From Thermoplasmata archaeon (GTDB lineage Archaea; Thermoplasmatota; Thermoplasmata; Thermoplasmatales; Thermoplasmataceae): a DNA stretch of 5,273 nucleotides. The notes below the pieces were generated by a model. The model saw only the letters and a program-made list of their open reading frames with translations. It made no database searches and was not told where the DNA came from. The stretch spans positions 1-5,273 of the forward strand of contig JAKBQK010000091.1 of assembly GCA_021835265.1 (NCBI GenBank), read 5' to 3'. Shown here in pieces: positions 1 to 5,201 of this stretch; positions within the stretch are counted from its first letter, which is position 1, and each line of letters starts with the position of its first letter. The translations under genes and the position numbers were made by a program.

Positions 1-1
1 A

Positions 2-124
2 CTTGTGGTAAATAAAATTCCCGATCCAGGTAGAAGAGTAAATTTTTCTTATGAAACTGAAACTTGGTATTTTCAGTACGTCCTGAATTGTTGTAGTGGG
101 TTAAGACCATTCATTTTTCCATAG
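2..124 (+). CDS. Possible C-terminal tail of an unidentified gene, cut by the window edge
   Basis: A plus-strand reading frame is open from the left edge for 40 codons and ends with TAG at 122-124. The peptide (residues such as NKIPDPGRRVNFSYE, then WYFQYV) reads like ordinary protein, and all three arginines are AGA, matching codon use in the complete genes of the window. Three T6 runs follow within 60 bases, as expected downstream of an archaeal gene. I do not recognise a family. The region is too short to be certain: a minus-strand frame opening with ATG at 110 and running off the left edge is a competing reading, but it uses CGT/CGG arginine codons and its TATA-like spacing is poor. The assignment is tentative. 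Confidence 0.35.
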   Translation, partial: LVVNKIPDPGRRVNFSYETETWYFQYVLNCCSGLRPFIFP

Positions 125-126
125 GA

Positions 127-181
127 TTTTTTAAACCTTAGCTCTCTCTTTTTTACATAACAGATCGATTTGTGGTTTTTT
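127..181 (+). terminator. Cluster of three T6 runs, likely archaeal-type terminator
   Basis: T6 runs lie at 127-132, 149-154 and 176-181, just after the possible gene end at 124. Archaeal RNA polymerase terminates at oligo-T tracts without needing a strong hairpin. I see no strong stem directly before them. A 6-bp inverted repeat (CCGAGG 193-198, CCTCGG 228-233, 29 nt apart) lies further on and is probably chance. Confidence 0.35.
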
Positions 182-242
182 GTAGTTTCTTCCCGAGGTG
201 TTATTTTACGGATTGTGTTAATGATTGCCTCGGAGCTTAATG

Positions 243-254
243 ATATATTTAAAT
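243..254 (+). promoter_or_regulatory. TATA-box promoter of the small gene at 277
   Basis: TATATTTAAATA is a good archaeal TATA-like element. Its centre near 248 is about 28 bases from the ATG at 277, so a transcript starting at the usual distance would begin almost at that ATG and be leaderless. This argues against the upstream GTG at 256, which would lie between the TATA box and the predicted transcription start. Confidence 0.5.
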
Positions 255-276
255 AGTGTGTTTGGATGAATGGAAT

Positions 277-567
277 ATGAATGCGAAGACAAGACAACCA
301 AGAGGGAATGAACCCCAAGTACGTAGGGTAGTGGTTGGTAGGATAGTTTTTTCATTTAATGCCCAGGTCCTAAAGGTCATCGATCTTGATGAAACTGATA
401 TGAAATCAGATAAAAAGATTGAGATTGTAAAAAATGAATTAGGAAAACTGGTAAAAGAAAACAAGATAAAGGATAGTGAGAAGTATGATGTTAGGGTTGA
501 TACTGAACGCTTTCCTCCAACAACGTTTCTATCATCCACTCATAGCAATTCCAGTCAAGTAAAGTAG
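277..567 (+). CDS. Small protein of unknown function (96 aa)
   Basis: The product is a 96-residue charged protein that I do not recognise. The N-terminal third is basic and contains a hydrophobic stretch (RRVVVGRIVFSFNAQVLKVI, about residues 17-36) suggestive of one or two beta strands. It is followed by a lysine- and glutamate-rich segment of likely helix (about residues 44-70) and a Ser/Thr-rich tail. There is no signal peptide, membrane segment or cysteine cluster. The ATG at 277 is chosen because it sits at leaderless distance from the TATA box at 243-254; the frame extends up to a GTG at 256, which would add seven residues. It ends 11 bases before the RelA/SpoT-like gene, with a T6 run (568-573) in between, so the two may or may not be co-transcribed. 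Coding status rests on frame length, composition and promoter placement only. Confidence 0.55.
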   Translation: MNAKTRQPRGNEPQVRRVVVGRIVFSFNAQVLKVIDLDETDMKSDKKIEIVKNELGKLVKENKIKDSEKYDVRVDTERFPPTTFLSSTHSNSSQVK

Positions 568-578
568 TTTTTTCTGAT

Positions 579-986
579 ATGTCAAAAACAAACAAAGAGC
601 AACAGTGGGAACCATGGGTGAAGGACCTATATACGAAGAAATTTTATTCATTTCTCAAGGCGGAGGCGCACATCTCTGATTTGACAGATGATTTTTTTCG
701 AGACAAATCAGATGCCCCATTTGTAAAAACCAGACCGAAATCCCTGTCATCGTTTACTGAAAAAGTGCAAAAGAAACTTGACGAAAAGAACGGGGACATA
801 CTAAAATTCGTTTCAGATGAGGGACATGTAAAAAATCTCTTTTTTGATAAAAGAGGGATTGGAGACCTCGTAGGAATGAGGTTAATATATTTTCCATATG
901 AGATTTTAAGGGATAATCGAGTAAGTTTGATGAATGTGCACTCCTCTTTCGGTTTTCAAATTATCAATGAAGATTCGGCAACGTAG
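579..986 (+). pseudogene. RelA/SpoT-like nucleotidyltransferase, N-terminal half only (truncated)
   Basis: RelA/SpoT synthetase domains transfer pyrophosphate from ATP to GTP/GDP to make (p)ppGpp alarmones. This 135-residue product shows the front of that fold: an N-terminal helical region, the basic signature KTRPKSLSSFTEK (residues 50-62, compare the family pattern R-x-K-x-x-x-S-x-x-x-K), and the strand-turn IGDLVGMRLIYFP (94-106, compare I-x-D-L-x-G-x-R-I). After about residue 112 the similarity stops, and the rest of the domain, including the later acidic residue and the G-Y-x-S-x-H type segment, is absent. I read all three plus-strand frames from 900 to 1026 and found no continuation, so a deletion or rearrangement fits better than a simple frameshift. 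The usual domain alone is longer than this entire product. It is probably non-functional as a synthetase; a short non-catalytic product cannot be excluded. The RelA/SpoT assignment rests on motif reading alone. Confidence 0.55.
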
Positions 987-992
987 TTAACC

Positions 993-1014
993 GATATGTA
1001 TTTACGTACATATC
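993..1014. promoter_or_regulatory. Inverted repeat over the ureohydrolase promoter (putative operator/TATA)
   Basis: GATATGTA (993-1000) and TACATATC (1007-1014) are perfect 8-bp inverted arms separated by 6 bases that include half of a small TACGTA palindrome (1003-1008). The position 26-27 bases before the ATG at 1027, where a leaderless archaeal promoter would have its TATA box, is about 1000. The repeat therefore lies on the expected TBP-binding site, as a repressor operator might. No Shine-Dalgarno-like sequence precedes the ATG. Confidence 0.5.
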
Positions 1015-1026
1015 AAATTGTGAATC

Positions 1027-1998
1027 ATGGCCAAAAGAAAAATTTCCCCGCTTGATGCCTTAGTCCACGCAAGATTCACACAACCAGCTTTTTTTGCGAG
1101 ACTACCATTCAGCAGCGATCTCACAGACATAGAGGGTGCGTTTGTTGGGATTCCATTTGATGACGGTACAACATATAGAACAGGGGCCAGAAATGGACCT
1201 TCAGCCATTAGAGAACAATCAAGACTCTTAAGACCATACAATTATTTCCTCGATGTGTACCCATTTGATGAGATGAATATAATTGATTATGGGGACATAG
1301 ATGTAGTACCTGGATATATATTAGATACGTTTAAGGCAACAGAAGAAAAACTGTCTAAGTTGGTTAATGCCAAGGTTGTTCCTTTTATTGCAGGAGGAGA
1401 TCACTCAGTTACACTCCCTGCCTTAAGAACACTTAGTAAAGAACATGGAAAATTGAATATTTTGCATTTAGATTCTCACTTTGACTTTTGGGATCAATAT
1501 TGGGGTAAAAAATATACCCATGGAACATGGTTAAGAAGAGCTATGGATGAGAATCTACTAAACGGTATAAGCCAAGGTGGCATGAGGGGTCCCTTTTTTT
1601 CTAAGGATGATTTAGATTTCGTTAAAAATAACAGTATTAAACTTCAGACAATTAGGGAATTCCATGAGATTGGAGCAAGAAAAGCCATGAAATACCTTAT
1701 GACAGAATTCAATACAAATGATCCGTTGTATGTATCTATTGATATTGATGTTGTAGACCCAGCTTTTGCCCCGGGAACCGGAACTCCAGAAGTGGGTGGA
1801 CTTAGTAGTTGGGAAATTCTGGAGGCAGTTAGAGAATTGTATGGTCATAGAATAGTAGGCTTTGATGTTGTAGAGGTATCTCCTCAATACGACCCAATTA
1901 GTCAAAATACGGCTTTGTTAGCTTCAAATTTATTGTACGAGGCAATGTCTGTTGTTTCAAAAAACAAAACAAAGGGGTTAAAAGCATATCAACATTAA
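1027..1998 (+). CDS. Agmatinase/arginase-family ureohydrolase
   Basis: Members of this binuclear-metal family (usually Mn2+) release urea from a guanidino group: agmatinase gives putrescine, arginase gives ornithine, guanidinobutyrase gives GABA. The 323-residue product has normal length and all family blocks: GARNGPSAIR (53-62), GGDHS (123-127), LDSHFDFWD (148-156), HGT (165-167) and SIDIDVVDPAFAPGTGTPE (237-255). Expected metal ligands are all present: H126, D149, H151, D153, D239 and D241. The usual DAHxD block reads DSHFD, a conservative change that keeps the ligands. E283 in VVEVSP is the usual late glutamate. The enzyme should be cytoplasmic. The start at 1027 is supported by its distance from the promoter repeat at 993-1014. 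The gene converges on the Lrp/AsnC regulator, and the aminotransferase/permease operon lies beyond. General layout favours the agmatinase/guanidinobutyrase branch, but the substrate cannot be read reliably from sequence, so no symbol is given. Confidence 0.9.
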   Translation: MAKRKISPLDALVHARFTQPAFFARLPFSSDLTDIEGAFVGIPFDDGTTYRTGARNGPSAIREQSRLLRPYNYFLDVYPFDEMNIIDYGDIDVVPGYILDTFKATEEKLSKLVNAKVVPFIAGGDHSVTLPALRTLSKEHGKLNILHLDSHFDFWDQYWGKKYTHGTWLRRAMDENLLNGISQGGMRGPFFSKDDLDFVKNNSIKLQTIREFHEIGARKAMKYLMTEFNTNDPLYVSIDIDVVDPAFAPGTGTPEVGGLSSWEILEAVRELYGHRIVGFDVVEVSPQYDPISQNTALLASNLLYEAMSVVSKNKTKGLKAYQH

Positions 1999-2119
1999 AT
2001 TAACAATAGAGTATCGAATATTCAATGGACAGACCAATACAAAAGAAAGATTGGCGTTCGTAAAGACTCTTGAATCACCTGAGGATTTACTAAAAGCATT
2101 TGAATCGATTAAAATCTAA
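1994..2119 (+). other. Coding-like small reading frame lacking a canonical start (41 codons)
   Basis: In the +1 frame relative to the ureohydrolase, codons from ATT at 1994 to TAA at 2117-2119 give a protein-like peptide (it begins IKLTIEYRIFNG and ends LESPEDLLKAFESIKI). This looks like a beta strand pair followed by an amphipathic helix. The frame is open from 1982 but has no ATG or GTG. The first plausible initiation codon is the ATT that overlaps the ureohydrolase stop (ATTAA), and an in-frame TTG occurs at 2051. It may be a tiny gene with unusual initiation, a decayed gene whose ATG became ATT, or the lost C-terminus of the ureohydrolase after a 1-base shift in the A-run at 1980-1983. 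I do not recognise the peptide. It fills most of the gap between the two convergent genes. Confidence 0.3.
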
Positions 2120-2141
2120 GATTGATTTAGCGCTACATGTG

Positions 2142-2630
2142 TCAAGCTTGTTGGGATGAGATATATTTTTCAAGTACAGAATCGTAGTCGCCTTCTTTAA
2201 AAACTCTGAGTACCGTGCGGGTATCGGTTCTTTCCACTCCCTCAATTTTTGTTAGTTGTTCAAGAATATATTCATACTCTTCCTTTGATTTATTGAGAGT
2301 TATTAAAACAAAATCTATATCACCTAACAGGAAATAAATGGAGATGATGCCTTTGATGCTCATTAATTTCTCGGCTACAATGTTATGGTAATTTTCTGAA
2401 TATTTTGCTTTTACAAAGGTTATGGTTAGGAAATCTAACCCTATTTTATTGAAATTTATTTCTACTGTGTTTTTTCTTATTATTTCTGATTTTTCTAATC
2501 CCTTAATTCTCTTACTTACTGCTGATGGTGAAAAAATCCCTATTTTTTTACCGATATTTCCTAAGGTGGTCTTGGAATTCCCACATAGAATTCTCATAAT
2601 CTTTAGGTCCGTTTTATCTACTTTGTCCAT
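2142..2630 (-). CDS. Lrp/AsnC-family (feast/famine) transcription regulator
   Basis: A 162-residue DNA-binding regulator of normal length for the family. Numbered from the ATG at 2630, an N-terminal winged helix-turn-helix spans about residues 5-54 (DKTDLKIMRIL, then FSPSAVSKRIKGLEK as the recognition region). A ligand-binding/oligomerisation RAM domain follows at about 65-150, with GDIDF (103-107) and GVERTDTRTVL (131-141) typical of the effector pocket. Such proteins bind DNA as dimers to octamers and respond to amino acids. Three in-frame ATGs lie at 2639, 2633 and 2630. A TATA-like box centred at 2655 places the transcript start near 2629, so 2630 is preferred and 2639 would lie too close to the box to be transcribed. 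The gene is divergent from the aminotransferase operon, convergent with the ureohydrolase, and shares its upstream region with a strong dyad. It is a likely local regulator and probably autoregulated; this is inferred from context. Confidence 0.9.
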   Translation of the reverse strand: MDKVDKTDLKIMRILCGNSKTTLGNIGKKIGIFSPSAVSKRIKGLEKSEIIRKNTVEINFNKIGLDFLTITFVKAKYSENYHNIVAEKLMSIKGIISIYFLLGDIDFVLITLNKSKEEYEYILEQLTKIEGVERTDTRTVLRVFKEGDYDSVLEKYISSQQA

Positions 2631-2651
2631 CATCCCCATAATCGAGATTCG

Positions 2652-2658
2652 TATAAAA
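2652..2658 (-). promoter_or_regulatory. TATA-like box of the Lrp/AsnC regulator
   Basis: On the minus strand the sequence reads TTTTATA. Its centre near 2655 is 25 bases from the ATG at 2630, giving a leaderless transcript for that start. The upstream dyad at 2687-2709 is centred 43 bases away. Confidence 0.45.
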
Positions 2659-2686
2659 GGCTTACAACTTTGTGTGAAATTAGGAT

Positions 2687-2709
2687 TTTATAGAAAAATT
2701 TTCTATAAA
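2687..2709. promoter_or_regulatory. Perfect 11-bp-arm dyad between divergent promoters, putative Lrp/AsnC operator
   Basis: TTTATAGAAAA (2687-2697) and TTTTCTATAAA (2699-2709) are perfect inverted arms around a single A at 2698. The core GAAAAATTTTC (2693-2703) matches the inner 11 bases of the TGAAAWWWTTTCA pattern that I recall for the Pyrococcus feast/famine regulator FL11; only the outermost base on each side differs. The centre is 43 bases from the regulator's TATA centre (2655) and about 43.5 from the aminotransferase's (2741-2742), so one bound protein could act on both promoters. Confidence 0.6.
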
Positions 2710-2736
2710 TTAACAAAATCAAGCATTCATATTACG

Positions 2737-2746
2737 TATATATATA
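2737..2746 (+). promoter_or_regulatory. TATA-box promoter of the aminotransferase-permease operon
   Basis: TATATATATA is centred near 2741-2742, predicting a transcript start around 2768 and a leader of about eight bases before the ATG at 2776. There is no Shine-Dalgarno-like sequence in that leader. The box runs directly into TACGTA (2733-2738). Together, 2732-2743 matches 1002-1013 of the ureohydrolase promoter at 11 of 12 positions (TTACGTA, C or T, ATAT). Confidence 0.55.
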
Positions 2747-2760
2747 GTAAAGAGAACATG

Positions 2761-2776
2761 TAATTTCGATAAATTA
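2761..2776. repeat. Short AT-rich inverted repeat at the aminotransferase start
   Basis: TAATTT (2761-2766) and AAATTA (2771-2776) are inverted arms around CGAT. The repeat covers the predicted transcription start and ends on the A of the ATG at 2776. It could be a minor operator half or chance in AT-rich DNA; six-base AT-only arms carry little weight. Confidence 0.2.
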
Positions 2777-4095
2777 TGAACAATATCGGATTGAAAGGAC
2801 TAAAAATCCCTGGACCCCGAAGTTTGGAGTTATTGAAAAGACAGACTAATTTAGAAACAGGCACCATTACATATACAGATTCTTTTCCGATCGCAATAAA
2901 GAGAGCTTCAGGATCAGTTATTGAGGACATGGATGGAAACAAGTATATAGATTGGGTAAGCGGTATAAGTGTATTGAACTTAGGATATAATGAAGAAATA
3001 ATTTCAGCAGTAGCTAATCAAATGAGTTCAATATGGCATGCTTTGGAAATTCCCACGGAAGCTCGGATAAACTTTATGGAAACTTTGAAACAGACGTTTC
3101 CCAAAAACATGCAAAATTACAAAATTATGTTTGGAATTAGTGGCGCAGACGCTTGCGAAACAGCTATAAATATTGCACACGCAGTTCACGGAGGCAAGGG
3201 ATCAACAATTGCATTCGAGGGAGCATACCATGGCGTTTCTGGGGGCATAATTTCTGCAACCGCAGGCAATAAATATCGGGCGGGGTCATACTCGTCTGGT
3301 TTTAATATCATACGTGTACCTTATCCGTACAAATTCACCCCAAATAGTGACGTTTCAGATATTATGGCTCTTATGAAAAGGATTTTTTTGGATCCTGAAT
3401 CGGGTTATTCTCATCCAGACTCAATAATTGTGGAACCTATATTGGGAGAAGGAGGGTACGTGGTTCCTCCACCCGGGTTCCTGAGAGCAATCAGAGAATT
3501 CTGTGATGAGTTCGACCTCACAATGATTGTGGATGAAGTCCAAACGGGAGTAGGCCGGACTGGTAAAATGTGGGCGTTTGAGTGGGACAATGTGCAACCA
3601 GATATTGTGTGCATTAGCAAGTCAATAGGAGGAGGCATACCAGTGTCAGTTATTTATTATCGTGATGATTATGATAATCTACTTTCAAAACCTTTTCACT
3701 TAGGAACTTATAGGGCCAATCCATTGGCACTTGCGGCGGGAACAGTTGTAATGAAAACCGTACCTAGATATTTCGAAAGAGTAAAAGAAGACGGAAGATT
3801 TATAATAGATTCTTTTAAAAAAATAGACTCTCCCCTAATAGCAGACATAAGAGGTAAAGGTTTCATGGTTGGAGTTGAGCTTTATCACGGTAACTCACCA
3901 CTGGACGGAAAGACTATGATGAATATAAAGCATGAACTTCTATACAACGGACTCTTGATGCATACTTGCGGACATTTTTCCAATGTATTTCGGTTCATGG
4001 GTGCACTTAACATACCTGATAATGAGTTAAGAGAAGGAATCAAAATATTTTCACAAGTGCTTTCCTCCGATAATTTTAAAGCAGGTGGTCAATAA
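2776..4095 (+). CDS. Class-III PLP-dependent aminotransferase (GABA/diaminobutyrate-type)
   Basis: The 439-residue product is a complete fold-type-I, class-III aminotransferase. Visible blocks are GADACETAINIA (123-134), the stacking pair Y151-H152 in FEGAYHG, E220, the pyridine-binding D253 in IVDEVQTGVGRTG (251-263), and the Schiff-base lysine K282 in ISKSIGGG (280-287). The phosphate-contacting T311 lies in HLGTYRANPLALAAG (308-322). The family moves an omega-amino group from substrates such as GABA, putrescine, ornithine or diaminobutyrate to 2-oxoglutarate or pyruvate. The GTYRANPLALAAG block resembles the GTFRGNQLAMAAG form of diaminobutyrate aminotransferases about as well as GABA aminotransferases, so the substrate is left open. 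It is first in an operon with an amino-acid/amine permease (1-nt overlap) and is divergent from an Lrp/AsnC regulator, with a dyad and a TATA box upstream. A role after the ureohydrolase, acting on putrescine or GABA, is inference. A cytoplasmic location is expected. Confidence 0.9.
   Translation: MNNIGLKGLKIPGPRSLELLKRQTNLETGTITYTDSFPIAIKRASGSVIEDMDGNKYIDWVSGISVLNLGYNEEIISAVANQMSSIWHALEIPTEARINFMETLKQTFPKNMQNYKIMFGISGADACETAINIAHAVHGGKGSTIAFEGAYHGVSGGIISATAGNKYRAGSYSSGFNIIRVPYPYKFTPNSDVSDIMALMKRIFLDPESGYSHPDSIIVEPILGEGGYVVPPPGFLRAIREFCDEFDLTMIVDEVQTGVGRTGKMWAFEWDNVQPDIVCISKSIGGGIPVSVIYYRDDYDNLLSKPFHLGTYRANPLALAAGTVVMKTVPRYFERVKEDGRFIIDSFKKIDSPLIADIRGKGFMVGVELYHGNSPLDGKTMMNIKHELLYNGLLMHTCGHFSNVFRFMGALNIPDNELREGIKIFSQVLSSDNFKAGGQ
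4084..4090 (+). promoter_or_regulatory. Shine-Dalgarno-like site for the permease
   Basis: GGTGGTC lies four bases before the ATG at 4095, inside the last codons of the aminotransferase, and closely resembles the archaeal GGTGATC anti-16S pattern. It is the only clear ribosome-binding site in the window and belongs to an operon-internal gene, as expected where leading genes are leaderless. Confidence 0.55.
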
Positions 4096-5201
4096 TGGAA
4101 AACCACAATGAAGTTTCAGGACATTCTGATAAAGGACCCGATCTGGACAAAAGTTCTGTTGGTCTTTGGCATGTGATGGCTCAAGGACTCATGTCGAATG
4201 CCCCCATGTCTACATTCGCTGTTGTTTTTGGTGCAGTTGCGGTTTACTCTCTTGGTGCTTCTCCCATAGCCTTTCTTGTGGGAGCTCTGCTAGTTTGGCT
4301 CTGGGTTAACACCCCGTACCAATTCTCAAAGAAGCTATACAGCGCTGCTGGAGTTCAATATTTTACTCATAAAGCAATAGGTAGCAGGGGAGGTTTTATG
4401 GCCGGAATGTCATATTTCGTCTATTACCTCGCTATAATATCATCCAACATTCTAGCATATGCGATAGTAATCCAGTACGTACTTTCAAGTTTTGGAATAA
4501 ATATTCCATACTGGACTTTCGTTCCAATTTCGATCGGAATACTGCTTCCTGGTTTCGTTATAAACTATCTTGGAATTAAAACGTCGCTCAACTATGGAAT
4601 AATCACTGTTATTACCGAACTGATTGTAATAACAATTCTAAGTATTGCTATTATAATAGTAGTCGGACCGCACAATACTCTAGCAGTTTATAATCCAGCA
4701 CTTGGAAGCGGCGGAGTGGTAGGGTTCGCTATCGGTATGCTTACTGCATCATATACCATGTCTGGAACAACATCTACGGTTTATATGGGTTATGAAAGCA
4801 AAGCACCTCAAAGATTGATCAAGAGGGGATTATTTTTTGCAACTCTTTTGATAGTCTTCGTATTTGTTCTCTTTTCTTATGCGCTTACCGTTGGATGGGG
4901 ACTTTCCAACATTGCATCAATTGCAGTTGCTCCTGCTCCTGGGATACAGATTATAGCTAAGTTTTTTGGTCCAATTCCAGAAATAATTATTACCTTACTT
5001 GCAATTAATAGTTTCTTTGGTCTAAGCGTAGCGTCTATGATCATTTGTAGCAGACTTTCACTTACATTTAGCAGGCAAGGTTTATTTCCAAAATCGTTTT
5101 CGGATATACATAAAAAATATAAGGTGCCTCACAAATCCATCATTTTTATATTTATCGTTGGAATAGGTTTTGGGACAAAATTATTCATGGGTCTCCCCTA
5201 A
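4095..5201 (+). CDS. APC-superfamily amino acid/amine permease, C-terminally short
   Basis: A 368-residue integral membrane transporter of the amino acid-polyamine-organocation superfamily, expected to import an amino acid or amine by cation symport or exchange. After a hydrophilic cytoplasmic N-terminus (1-25), about nine hydrophobic segments can be seen: roughly 28-50, 53-72, 98-128, 138-158, 167-191, 205-225, 244-268, 290-320 and 348-365. The first segment carries the MSNAPMSTFAVVFG unwound-helix type sequence. The loop SRQGLFPKSFSDIHKKYKVPH (about 329-349, one stretch with the preceding helix) is typical of the family between TM8 and TM9. Full-length relatives usually have about 12 segments and 450 or more residues, so the last three are missing. 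The gene is translationally coupled to the aminotransferase through TAATG and a good ribosome site. A T6 run follows the stop closely, favouring a real gene end, but one base less in the C-run at 5195-5198 would open another frame to the window edge. Confidence 0.8.
   Translation: MENHNEVSGHSDKGPDLDKSSVGLWHVMAQGLMSNAPMSTFAVVFGAVAVYSLGASPIAFLVGALLVWLWVNTPYQFSKKLYSAAGVQYFTHKAIGSRGGFMAGMSYFVYYLAIISSNILAYAIVIQYVLSSFGINIPYWTFVPISIGILLPGFVINYLGIKTSLNYGIITVITELIVITILSIAIIIVVGPHNTLAVYNPALGSGGVVGFAIGMLTASYTMSGTTSTVYMGYESKAPQRLIKRGLFFATLLIVFVFVLFSYALTVGWGLSNIASIAVAPAPGIQIIAKFFGPIPEIIITLLAINSFFGLSVASMIICSRLSLTFSRQGLFPKSFSDIHKKYKVPHKSIIFIFIVGIGFGTKLFMGLP

Noticed and set aside
1..110. Minus-strand frame starting with ATG at 110 and running off the left edge
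   Set aside because: It is protein-like, but it uses CGT/CGG arginine codons, its TATA-like element is only about 21 bases from the ATG, and it conflicts with the plus-strand tail ending at 124, which has T-runs after it. It remains possible.
193..233. CCGAGG/CCTCGG inverted repeat
   Set aside because: Six-base arms 29 bases apart do not make a convincing terminator or operator.
73..318. Minus-strand open frame of 81 codons
   Set aside because: It runs antisense through the TATA box and start of the 277-567 gene, has no promoter evidence, and resembles no family I know.
2128..2135. TAGCGCTA palindrome between the convergent genes
   Set aside because: An isolated 8-base palindrome with no flanking symmetry or T-run; chance is sufficient.
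2422..2763. Plus-strand open frame of 113 codons
   Set aside because: It is antisense to the Lrp/AsnC gene and crosses its promoter and the dyad; a shadow of that gene.
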